Shown: positions 26,881 through 39,000 of the stretch, one piece after another
How the letters are laid out: each line of letters starts with the position of its first letter
Position numbering within the stretch: position 1 is the first letter of the stretch
Assembly (NCBI GenBank): GCA_013398015.1
Contig: VZRR01002859.1
Location: 744,001 to 808,000, forward strand
DNA: 64,000 bases
DNA from: Oreocharis arfaki
Taxonomy: Eukaryota > Chordata > Aves > Passeriformes > Paramythiidae
Direction of reading: 5' to 3'
The notes under the pieces: model-generated
Seen by the model: the letters and a program-made list of their open reading frames with translations, nothing else
What the model was told of the DNA's origin: nothing
The model's database searches: none
Made by a program: the position numbers and the translations under genes

Positions 26881-28989
26881 CAGTCATTAGCGTTTAAGTT
26901 TTCCTGTACTCTTTTGCAAATGCCGGGATCTTTGTCTCTATCCTTTTGAAAACTGAAGCTTTTCAGCCAGTGAAATTGCTACGCTATTTTCCTGTTAGAA
27001 GATCAAGGAAATTATCTTCAATTACAGATGTTCTGATGATTTCTGCTCTTGTTATGTACAACATCCCTTCCCAAACTGATTTGAAATTGGCTAGAGAACA
27101 CAATTATTCCACACTCTTCATACTTCAAAGCCTCATCCAAAGCCCAGTGTATACATATGAGCTCAAGCACATTTGATTTCCAAGTTCTATGAGGAGAAAC
27201 TGGGATTTACTTTTGCAACTAGAAACTAGAGCAAAAACAGCTGATGGGAGTTGCATTTCATTTGCAGCAGATTCCTGCACAAACTCTGTGTAGAATAATG
27301 CTGCATGACATTTTAAGATCAATGTGAATCTTTGAATCAGAGCAGAGCCTTCAGGAAAAGAACTGACACTCAGGAGACGCAAAAGTCAGGCTTACTTTCT
27401 CCTTTCATAGTGATAATTTTTTATTGTCATTACACTTCTTAAGAGAAATGAAGCTGGCCTGTTGTCCTGACCCTTCAGATAATATTTTCTGGAGTCAAAA
27501 CATTAGATTGCTTCCTCTTTAAATAAAATAAGATTACAAAAAGAAATGAAAGGCTTTTAGAATTATGAAATAGTCTTCTGCTGCTCATGAATTCCTACAG
27601 TAACAGGAACTGAGCACATTTGACAGGTTTTCAGTATAATGCATTTCACTCGAGAGCAAAAATTTTAGTTATAAGATCCATTGAAACAAAGCAACTAAAA
27701 GTAGCCTTCGGAGTGAATCTTCATAGGGCAATATGGAAAATTTAATGTGTTATTAGTCATCCTGCACAAATACTTCAAGTGGCTCAAGGAAGAGAAATGA
27801 TAAAAAAAGTGCTATGTATATACCATGGTTTTGAAAGGAATATTGGATCTTCATTTGCAGTGATAAGACTCAATACAAATAGAAGAAAGTATGGCAACTA
27901 CTGTTTTTCATCCCTCATCACTTTAGCAACTCAGAACAGAATTAAACTGCTCTGCAGCATTGAGCACCACTTGAGACATGGGAATGGTCAGGCTGCCATG
28001 GCAAAATAGGCTTCATATTATCTGGTATTTAATTTCTGCACTGTTGGTCCTGACCCTTCAGTAAATGATGCTCTGAAATTAGTGCTGGGAACTGCAACAA
28101 AAGGATGTGGCCACTCATCTGTTTCTTCACAAACTAGCAAAATCCTTAATGGTGCAGTCTAGAGAACTAAGTCATTATATTCTGTCTTCCATCACCCAGT
28201 ACCTGGTGTGGATTTACAGAGGCTTGAATTAGATACTTTAGGTCCTTGCAAAGTGAATAGGGGCAGTAAGTTAAGAATGGGACACAGCTGGCTTGCTTTC
28301 TAATTAGGATCAAGGCAGGTATCCATAAGTAGTGCCAAAGTCAGTCAGACACAATATATAATTTCCTCCAGAAATCTTAGAGTGCCCATGGGAAACAGTT
28401 TGAGAACCTGACACTCTTTAAGACATAGAAAAAGATAATTAGCCACAACAACCTAGGGCAAGAGAGAAAGTATTTGTGTCAGCATCATAAGGTAATAAAT
28501 TAATTCAGGCAGGACACAGCAGACAGGGTGTGAGTTCTTTCCTCAGCAGTTCTCTAAGCACAGCATAACAGCCTAACTGTGGAGGGGTAAAGGGAGAAGC
28601 ACTTTCTGTCCACCCTGTTGGCAGTAAGACACCATGCAACAAAAAGTTACAATACAGAAATCTAAAAAAACAGATTAAAGGCTCTTGTAAGCCCCACAGA
28701 TTCTTGGAGACTGACCCCAGAAAAGCTCAGAACAGTTCAAACACCAATTGTTTCACCCCACAGGTGAAATGGCCAAGGGATGCTTTACTGCCAGCACAAG
28801 TTTTATCACACAGTCATTGCACAGTATGTTCTACTGACAGCCAGGTCAATATGTTTGCACCAACACCAAGCCCTTTAGGTCCTTCCCAGGTATCAGATCT
28901 CTCAGAAATGAACAACTCATTTTTATCATTGATTCCAAAGACAAATGATGCAAATAGATTACTTTTCCAATTTGGACCTGAAGTATACG
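26881..28989. other. Intergenic, nothing recognised
   Basis: Unique sequence between a CR1 fragment and an LTR. Small open frames only. Confidence 0.65.
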
Positions 28990-29562
28990 ATCATTTGGGT
29001 TTGTGACTCAAAGAGCACAGAATACAGCCCTCACCCCATGCTGTGGCTGTGCTGTGCCATACTGGCAGAGCACCAAGGCTATCTCTGCTCCTTCCTCATG
29101 CTGCTCCCCACTGAGTAGGCTGGGAGTGAGGCAGGAATTTGGGAGGGGACAGACAGGACAGCTGACCCCGACTGGCCAAAGGGATATTCCATACCATATG
29201 ACATTGTGATTAACCATAAAAACTTAGGCAAAGAGGAGGAGGCAGCAGGAATCAGGACACTCCTGGTTATGGCTTTTGTCTTCCCAAGTAACTGTTACAC
29301 ATGATGGAGCTCTGCTGTCCAGGAAATGCCTGAACATCTGCCTGCTGATAGGAAGCAATGAATAAATTCCTTATTTTGCTTTGCTTGGGTGCACGGATTG
29401 TTTCACTTATTCAACTATCTTTATCTCAAGCCACAAATTTTCCTGGTTTTGCTCTTCTGACTCTCTCCCCCATGCTGCTGCTGGGGGGAAGAGGAGAGGG
29501 GAAAGAAAGTGAGCAGGCAAGTAGGTGGGTGCTCAGCTGCTGGGCCTGCTCAGCCCATTGCA
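28990..29562 (+). mobile_element. Solo LTR of an avian ERVL-like retrovirus, plus orientation
   Basis: Recognisable landmarks of the common avian ERVL-like LTR appear in order: gggaggggacagacaggaca, cagctgacc, gggatattccataccatatg, a stretch near tttatctcaagccac, and the G-rich end after ctctctcccccatgctgctg. The final part, down to ...attgca at 29562, is diverged. No flanking retroviral coding sequence is seen, so this is a degraded solo LTR. Ends are approximate and no clear target duplication was found. Confidence 0.75.
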
Positions 29563-32500
29563 GCTAGGCCAGCAAGTCTGGTATTTACGGCCAGTGGCCA
29601 TGGGCACTACTAAAACAGGTTAGTGTAAACCTCTCCTCCAAGAGCTGTTGGCTTCTATACAGTTGAGTAACTTTAGAGAGCAGAGGATGAAACTCTAGCG
29701 AAGACTGCCACCAGCCTGAAAGCCAGAACACATAACTGGGGTATCTGAGGACAAGGCTACAGTGAAAATAAGACCAAAAGGAAAGCCAAACCCAGATCTT
29801 CCAGGTAAGGTCTTCACCTAGAGTCATACCCAATCGATATCCCCATGCGTCTTTCTCCAATTACTATTACTCATGTCTAAGAAGTAGATGAATCTGTCTA
29901 GGCTGTAAATCAATTAAATACCAAATAGCTACATCAGATTGGCATTGTGTCCAAGCCAATAAAACTAGAGGACATGAAGGAAAGGGGGGAAAAAAAAAAT
30001 CAAAAACCTGAGCCCTTCTCATAATATAGGGACTACTTTGGAGCACCAAATCATGAAGACCAGACAAGTCAAGATTTTTTTTTTTAATGCCTATTGAAAA
30101 ATTCTGAAGTGCTCAACATAGAGATTCTTTAGTATCTAGGTCTCCATTGTGGAAACAAGTACAATTCAATGACGATTCTTCATCAATATCTTAGAGTAAA
30201 AAATAGTGGACTACCTCTTCCACTTTTTCATACATTTTCATACTTTCCTACAGTTCATTCATATGAATTGGAAAACTTAGTTGAAAAGATAGTAAGAGCA
30301 AAAGACAGTAAGAGGCAAACTTGTACACAAGTGGCTGTGGAATGATACTAATGCACCTTTAGTTAGGCAATGAAGGAAGAGCACAGATTTTAAGAACATA
30401 GCTTTCAAAATATATTTGCTGGCTAGGATAGCTAGGAGATAAGGATATGGTAGGGTAGGGAAAGATTTTTCCAGTTACTACAGAATGATAGTAAAAACAT
30501 AGGAAGAAAAAAAAAGGAATCCTTTTGCAGAAAAAGGACAAGAATTCATGAGCTGTTCAGTAGCCTGAAACTTGAAAAATTGGTACATGATATAAAAATG
30601 GGTTCAAATTACCAAGTGTAGAAGACTCAAATGAGAAAGTCTAGATTAAAGTGAGACACGGTGTTTCTTGATAATAGTCACAAAAAAACTTCAGTACATG
30701 AGAATCACAAGAGGAAGAGCAAAGAAAGTGAAAGGAGAAAGAAGGCAAGAATACTGTCTGGAAAAGGAGAGGAAAGGCAAGACCCAACTGAACCACTGGA
30801 TATTGAGATGATTTAGAAAGCATCACATACACCACATTTTTATCTTCATCTCTGAGTTTTCAGAACTCTGGACTAGAAAAATTTTTGGTGCAACCCACAC
30901 AACAACTATTCATGTGTTCTTTATCTATTTGTCTGTATTAGAACTGATGAAGATCAGGGCCTTGAAGAGAAGAAATTCCAGAAAAGATGGGAAATGTCAT
31001 TATCTGCCTTTCATAGGGGTAAAACAAGGAGTCAAAAAATAAAAATCATAAAATAGCTTGAATTTAATTCCAAAGAAAAGACTGGAACATATAATCATGC
31101 TTATTTTTAAGCAGTGCACAGACAGTGAAGATGAATGTTTAACCTGTCACGAGTAAGTCATTAAATCAGTTGCATTTTCTTCCATAGCATTTTCCTTATA
31201 CTTTTCTTGTACACTTGGTTCTATGGATAACATCTTCTTGCTATCTTAACTGAATAGCTCTTACTATCAATGTTCTAATGTGATACCAGGAACATGAGTG
31301 CTATTTAACAAGGGGATGGGGAGGGATGGGGATGGTATATCACTTAAGTGTAGCATATTATCACATTTTGATTTGCTCTACATTATTTGCTTAACTTTCA
31401 GAAATTGTCACAAACCAGCCTGTTTCCATGAGTGATTTTTAGTCACTGAAATTTTTGAAAAGCTGTAACTCAATTTATTTTTCTCCCAATTTTTCTTTGC
31501 AGTCACCCGCAGTGGATATTCAGCCTTGCTTTTCCCTCTTAAAGAAAAATCAGCAGAAGTCAGAGTTGCAGTCTTTTCTTCATGTGCTCCTTGACAATAT
31601 TTGAAAAAAAAAATTTTTTTAGAATTTCTTGTTGAATAAACCAGTAAAATGGGGAATTAATGCCAGATGGTCCATTTCTTTCTATAGTTGTGAACCCAAC
31701 CTCTGAAACACGCATAACCTATACACCTTTAAATGCTTTAGATCCCCAAGAAAATACCACTGTGCTATAAATTATAGTCCAACACTGCTGCCTCCAATCT
31801 CCTTTATACTCTCACCTGTAGGGAGTAACAGAGATTGCCAGAAAATCTTGAACAGCAGGTTAGAAGCATTGTTCATGAAGAAGAGACTTCCACAAGACAG
31901 ATGTTAATTAGAGATATGGGCTCTAACATGTGCTTGTTAGCATGTTTGCAAGCCTGTCTTTAACAGCTTAAGCATTTGGAAGCATAATGCAGGATTTTGC
32001 AGCACCTTGACACAGGTACCTTCCTTCTAAAAAACGCATAAGAACAGGTTAGACATAAATAATCCATGACAGACTCCATAACTTTCCTAAACAACAAGTT
32101 TCAAAAGTTCACAGTTCTTGCTACTAGAACAGTTATTCAAGAAGTTCATCCAGCCTGTGCCTCCAAGTCATGTGTTAACACCCAATCATTCCTGTTATCC
32201 TCTCAAGAATTTTATCTGATGTGCTCGCATGCTTCTTAAAGGCCATACCAGGGCAGCAGGATGTATTCCTGGTCAAATCTTAAGATTTTTAAGTGGAAAA
32301 CCAATTTTGCAGTTCTTGCAGGTCAGCTGCCCATTTATGCGCTCCCATAAATTTGTTAAGGGGTGAAAAAGACTGTAGCCACAAATTGTTCATCTTGTAA
32401 TGCACAGTAATTTTCAGAGAAATTTCTAAGCTAGACCTGGTAGCCATTTGTTCTTTATTTTGGCTCTGTCTGGTCACATCAACCATTCCTGTCATTTCTC

Positions 32501-34029
32501 AGAACTCTTAAAAATTCATTATTTTATTCTACAGTGCTTGCATTGCTCCTCAAACTCAAATTATTTGCAGGTTTATTAAATCTACTCTACATTTCATCAT
32601 CCTGGTCCAATCATAATGTTACCGTAGTATAGCGCTGAATAATCATTACCAGTACAGAAGTACAAATTATGTAAGAAGATAGCATGATGACAGGCAGAAG
32701 CAGACAAGTCACCTCCAGAGAAGCTAAGACAGCATCACATCCACCTTAATATCCAAGTCTGCAGTCCTGACAAGGACATTCCTCTTTTTTGGTAGAGCAC
32801 CTTATTTCTTACAGTGATCTTTCTGGAGTGTTAGATGGAAGATCTTTCTTCAAGAGCCTTACAATGTGATCACTTGCTGGGCATCCTGAGGTCAGTCACT
32901 ATCTTTACCTAGATCATCACCTCACTCCAGTCATGCTGTACTTCTCCCTCCTTTCCACCCCCTAGCTGCTGTTTATTTTTGCTATTACAGTAGCAAACTG
33001 AGTCAGCTCACAAAGACATTAAGCAAACACTACAGGCTGCAGGAATATGCAGAGAGAGTCCCTTTTGGCAGCAAGCTACTAAAGCAGTTCAGCATGACTC
33101 AGTTTCATCCTCATCCTATTGCTTCCTTACCCAAGGGACAGTGTATGACTGTTCTTAATACAAATAGGCACTGTTTCATTTCTGCATATATACTTTTGTA
33201 TTTCACTAGTACAAAAAAAAAAATTGATTCCAGAGAACTCCCTGTTTTTGATAACTGCCGCTTCTGAGAATTCTATATAAATACAACATGATTTACACTA
33301 AACTTTATATGCTACACCAAACTACGCATTTTATTAATGTTACAGAAGTGTCCACATTATGAAAATTATGGTTCAGATTTCTATCTCTGGGGAAAGATGA
33401 GACATAAAAAAAGTTATTTTAATACTTTGGCACAGCCACTTCCACCCTAGGAACTTTTTAAAATTAAACTTCATTGCCATGGAAGAGTATTTTTCATACT
33501 AAGAACTAGCCACATGAACAGATAAGATGCAAACAATATGACTCATTGCTTGCTCTTGGAAGATAATAACTCTACAGCAAAGAACTAGAGGTGCTTTAAG
33601 GATAGTTAAAAACTGGCTATGACTTGCTGGGATTGGGCAACTTCAGAGAGAATCTGACAAACTCCTGAGTGGATCACATCAGAGTTTTTATTTTTTCCTT
33701 CATATTGATGACTGCCACTGTAGGTGACTACAGAGCAGGATCCTTTTCAACACAGCAGGAACGAGAGCAGCTAGCTGAATCCATTACAGTATGGAGAACA
33801 GCTCTCACCCATGCAATTTAACAGTCAAGGCCAACACGTTAAGTTTTTTAACTGCAATGTTATAAAACTCACACAGGAGCATTACAGATTTAGGAGTACT
33901 GGCATATTTCAAAAAATAATGATGCTGTATGAGCTGTGATGAAATGTAAGGGAAATTTTAAAAAGTACATCTGTCAACTAGCAGCATAATCTTTGCAGCT
34001 AAAGAGCTCAGGATTTGCAAAACACTCAC
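29563..34029. other. Intergenic, no supported gene
   Basis: Unique AT-rich DNA. If the exon-like segment at 34.03-34.14 kb is real, its downstream exons should lie here. I searched by eye for an acceptor followed by a compatible open frame on the minus strand and found none I could support. Confidence 0.6.
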
Positions 34030-34142
34030 CAGGAATGGTTTTGGAAAGAGTCCAAACAATACACAGCAACAACAGGGCACCAGGTACAGCCAGAACATAT
34101 AGTTTTCATTTATCCATGCGAGGATCATGGCTTAGAATTCAC
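34030..34142 (-). other. Exon-like segment with a 33-codon hydrophobic ORF
   Basis: On the minus strand an acceptor (ctgtttgtgtag) precedes 14 nt of leader with an in-frame TAA. A start codon in good context (GCCATGA) follows at 34128, then 33 codons end exactly at a consensus donor (GTGAGTG). The predicted peptide starts MILAWINENY, continues with a hydrophobic stretch containing four consecutive Cys, and ends GLFPKPFL, so it would be a membrane anchor or signal anchor. I do not recognise the family. Continuation exons were not found. It lies about 8.6 kb downstream of the LMBRD1 stop, on the same strand. It could be a chance arrangement, a lncRNA exon, or the start exon of an undescribed gene. 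Confidence 0.35.
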
Positions 34143-35911
34143 CTACACAAACAGATTACTTAAATGGAGCTCCAACACTACTTGAGGATAAATTTTGCAA
34201 TGTTATTATATAAAATGAGTGGATTCCTCAAAGCACTTAAAATCATTTGCCCACAGGACTGGATCAGAGTCCTGAAAAAGTGTTTTAAAATACAGACTGA
34301 ATAACAAATGGAAAATCTTAAATGGAAAAGCTTAAAAAATTGTTATTGGAGAACAGTGAGTTAAGTCCTATGTTTAATTTAAATTGAATAGGTAAATCTA
34401 AATAAGGCCCTTCAGAAACACATGGAATAAGATCAGAAGTAACACTATCAGGAGTGATATGCTACGTTTTTATGAGATGAGTTCTTCAATTCAAAACATC
34501 CCCATCATATCAGACAGCTCAGAGTTGCTGCTACAAAGATTGGTTCAGGCACTAGCCTAAAACAGGACACTAATATGAAAACATTTCTATTTGAGTACAT
34601 TCCTTAAGACAGAAACTCACATGCGTGAAGAGCAGCCCTTCTCCACATTATTTATCCAGCCCAATGATAGATTTGCCAAATCTGAATGACGTACTTATCA
34701 CTGTGTCTTTGGCATGGGATCTGGGAGCCTTACTGGGAACTGTGACCACACATCCAGCAAGCCTGTCAAAACAGGGCCTGTTCACACATAGCTAAGAGGA
34801 TGAGACAGAACCATCCTCACATGATTTCTGCAGTGGCACCGGAAATCTGTGGAAACAGTTGAAAGGCATTAAAACAGCTCCTTGCTCCACTGTAGGAGGA
34901 TGCCAGCTTGTCAGGATGCTGATCTTGAGTTTTTTCTAAAACGAAAAATAGACATGCTTCACTGCCAGAAGAAGACAAGACTCCTGTTGGTAGGATGCGG
35001 ATTTCTACTCTTACCACTTGGAACTGGCACCATTTGTCAGCTCAGCAAGCCTTGCACATGAGTGCTGGTTCCACACACATCACATGGTAGCACTGGTTCC
35101 ACAGCATGAAAAACCCTTGGTTCAGCAGGACAACATAGCTGGATGAGCAATGAATGTACTTTTAGGTTGGACTATGTTACAACACAGCTTTTTTTCAAGC
35201 CTGTAGGACCAATCTAGCTACTCTTGGAATGCCTCCAAGACCAGAAAAAATATAATTTGCCACCAGCCAGGTGCACCACTCTCCAGTCAGACCACCACCA
35301 TCACCTTTGCCTTGTGGACACACCACGGAGTAATTGGTTAGAGAAGCTGTTTCTACTTTCCTTTTTGATGTCAAGAGATGTTTAGAGTCTGCAATATATC
35401 AAATTCAACAGCAGGGACAAGGAGTTCTCCCTCAGAGCACGGTGATGAGGACTCTTTTCAAGTGTGAAACCAGAAGTTTGTTCCACTCAAATTGAGGACG
35501 GTGTCATGATCTAGCAGTACTGGGTAGGTATTGCAGCCAGCCTGCATGAAAGTAGGTAGTACTAGGTGTACTTCAAACACGTCAGCTATTAGGCACATCT
35601 GCAGAGAAGGACATCTCTGAACATACAAGGGACCTTAAGTACAGATTATCTAGAAAGTTTGGTAACCCAAACCATGAAGTTTTTAAAAATACCTGGAATA
35701 AGTCTGCTCAAATTAAATGGCTCAGTTTTCAGATACGACTTGCTCAGATTTAATTCTGCCCATGTTTTCATCTACATTTGCTATGAATGCAAAAGAACTA
35801 AAGTGGAAGGTCTAATCATCTAGCATCAGCACCCACTCAGCTTCTACCAAAATAGGTGATACAGGTCTTAAGACTTAACTCATCAAGAATATGATTCTAT
35901 GACTCCATTAA

Positions 35912-36015
35912 GAGAATCACAGAATGGTTTGGGTTAGAAGGGAACTTAAAGGTCATCTAGTCTAACCTCCTTTGCAATGAGCAGGGACAACTTCAACTAG
36001 ATCACCAGTCCACTG
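35912..36015 (-). mobile_element. Short CR1 LINE 3' tail
   Basis: About 100 bp, the reverse complement of a CR1 3' end: gagaatcacagaatggtttg, ggttagaagggaacttaaag and gtcatctagtctaacctcc. Strongly 5'-truncated. Confidence 0.92.
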
Positions 36016-39000
36016 ATGGAGTAGAGAAACCTGATTCTCTGTCAGCAATGAAAGCATCTTTATAGATCAAAACCTAGAAACCTACAGATCAGGTTTAGGT
36101 CCTGCACACTGTAACCAGCAAGCTCCTTTCTCAGCACTCAGCTTTGCTTACAGCACCCCACAGCATTAAATCTCCCCACAATGCAAATTAGCCTAGAGTG
36201 AAGCAGCATTGAGCTTCATACCAGAAGCTTAGATACCAGACTGAAGCGCGGACCTCTGTGGTGGAAGCTTTAAGTTCTGTGGATCTTGCACATGTAAGAG
36301 TCTTCTCTCTACACCTTTGTCTTTTCTATGAACAATTGCTTCCTAGAGCTGTCAGCCCCTTCCAGAATATTGTCAGGTACCATTTGGACAAGCTTTGAAC
36401 AGCACAGGACTAAATCAGAGATTAAAAACATTCTCCACAAAAAAACCCCATTCTGTATTATTAAGTCTCTTAACTCTATGCTCAAAACAAGTTCGGGAAA
36501 GATTACAATCAACTGATCTACAATGAATTCTGACAGTATGCTTCTGCTGCCTCTCAGAACCAGGGACAAGACCAGGTAAGTCTGAAACTTGTTCTACAAT
36601 GATTGCATTAGTCACGTATTAACTCTTCCGGAAAGTATTTTCAAATACCTAAAACTGCTAGCATTTTCAACTCCATTCATTAAAAGCATGTTTTTAATAT
36701 ATTTAATACCTTCATGAACTGAAAGGAAAACAGTTGGGTCTATATTTTCCTTAAGTACTTCAAGCAGAAAGCAGCATGTTCCAAATCCCCTAGGATCTGA
36801 AGTCCTTGAGGTTTTCAGTAGGAGCTCCACCCAATATTTTTGAAAATCACACCCTACAATAATCCTGATATCTGTCTCTGCACAATAAGTAGGCATTATC
36901 TTTCTAGTCAAGGAAATTAATAAAAATATAATTTCTTTGATACCAATTTCTGAAAAAATAAACTAGCTGCCTCATAGCTGGGAAAATAAGGATTCCTCTG
37001 GACTTCACATTTCCCAATTATGATTTTTTTGTCCGTATACTAGAAAGATACATCCACTGTTAAGAAATTAACTTTCAAGTTCAAATAAGAAGCATTAAGG
37101 ACTTTGCACCTTAAAATAGAACAAAACACTTGTCTTTACAATAAACTGAAGGCTTCATCAGCCCATTCCAAAAAAACATTCCATGCAAATCAGCTATACC
37201 TGTCGACAGCATCTTACATTTTTATTTGGAAAGAATGTAAAGGAAGAAGACAATAAGGATGTAGATTTGCATCTTGCTAACTTTAAAGTTTAGAGAAGAG
37301 TAAGTACAACTCAGAATTCAAAAACATGTCGATGTGGTGCTTAGGGACATGGCTTACCAGTGAACTTGGCAGGATTAGATTTACTGTTGGACCTGATAAT
37401 CTTAAAAGCCTTAAGTTTTCTAAATGATTCTATAATTCTGAACTTAGGACGTAAATGGCACCTTTAAATTATATACCACGTGTCAGAATCAACTATTTCA
37501 GTCCCAGGACACTCTTTCAAAAGCCTAATACAGTAATAAGTCCATAGGCTGTAAGTTTGGGAAGAGGCTTACGGGTGTGAGAAATATCATAGACATGCAC
37601 ACCAAGTCCTTGCTGTCCTGACTCTGAAGGACTCTTGGTTGAAGAAATACACTTACCACACCTGGTAACACCATGATTAACGTTTAGGCAGCTTAGCAGA
37701 AGCAGAGGTATTAATTCAATCTGTATTTTACTTCCTTGCAGGAAGTTCCATGCATTTTGGTGAAAAGCACCATATCCAGACTGGAATTTCAGTAGGAATT
37801 ACACGCTTGTTCAGCTTTATGTTTACTTTGAATATCTCACAATCTCCATTTTTAGGCAAGACTTTCGGATTCTCATGATAAGGATTTTGACATTGTGCTG
37901 CAAAAAAAGCTCAAAAAAAATGATGCTGTTTTGTTTTATAGGCAACCTGAATATCTTCTTTGTGAAAAAACACAGATGTTCGTAACATGCAAAATAAGGA
38001 CTCGACATTAATGCAAGAGGATCATGAAACTTACCACATCTGTGGCTTACCTCTATTACCAGCCCTCCATAAATAAAAATTCTTCTGTCTGACCCCCTAA
38101 GCACATCACACTTTTGGAGGTAAAACTGGAAGAAAGCTATAAATGTGGTTCATTAAATGTGCTTAAACTCTGTTTATTTAAAAGAAATAACCGTCTTTAT
38201 AGCTATAAATTTGACTGAAGTGCTATCACTCATGCAACCTCTCTGAATAGGAGGAAGTTAAAAATAGCCCAACTTCCAGATAATTTTTGTAACAACCACA
38301 TCTCACTAAAGCTGATGAAGAACACTAGAATTTCTGATCCATTTAATTATCCAGAATTGGCAAGTCTCTTAATTTAGAAGCAGAATTTGGTTTAGAGTAT
38401 TAATAGAAAATCATATCTTGCCACAATCAAAACAAGGCTTTTATTTCTTTTGAGAAGTACAGTCAAAATACACATTTCCAGAAGAGACAGTGATACTCAA
38501 TTTCATTTCTTAGCTTTATCTGCAAGAAAGATGACCTTGCAGAAGGTTACAAGGGAACAGATCTACACTAATATAAGAAGTATTTTCAATATGAACTATA
38601 ATTTTTTAACCCAAGATCCTGAAAAATGTTACAGGCTGAGTATTTCAAATTATTTTGCTAATTTTAGAAAGAGATGAATCTTTTTTCCTTTCTCTCAGAA
38701 GCAGTGCTTTATTTCCCTACCCATACCCAGAACTGTATCAGTGCAGTCATAAGGGCTGAATATCTACTTACTTACTGGAAGACTTACCTTCTACACTTCA
38801 TCAGTTACCTTAAACACTTCAACTATCAACACTCTGCTATGCCTAACAGCACTTAGCACTATTTTAGCATAAACCACATAATAGTTTCTACAAGGGGGTA
38901 ATGCTTTCCAAAACTCTTTTGTAGGCCAGCTCAAACTAACTCAAACTTGTGTTGACAAAGCCAAATAACAGCTGAAAACCCAAGAAATACAGTTTCTAAG

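Noticed and set aside
9454..29562. A full-length endogenous retrovirus between the two ERVL-like LTRs
   Set aside because: The LTRs are in opposite orientation, 19 kb apart, and no gag, pol or env sequence was recognised between them.
31490..31580. Acceptor-like tract (tttttctttgcag) followed by a short open stretch on the plus strand
   Set aside because: No matching donor and no recognisable peptide; isolated acceptor-like tracts are common in AT-rich DNA.
1..34000. ADGRB3 3' exons, expected on this side from mammalian gene order
   Set aside because: No exon encoding the ADGRB3 cytosolic tail or seven-transmembrane segments was recognised; the gene is probably further left.
36545..36580. 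Plus-strand micro-exon pattern (acceptor and GTAAGT donor 18 nt apart)
   Set aside because: Too short and without flanking exons; likely coincidence.
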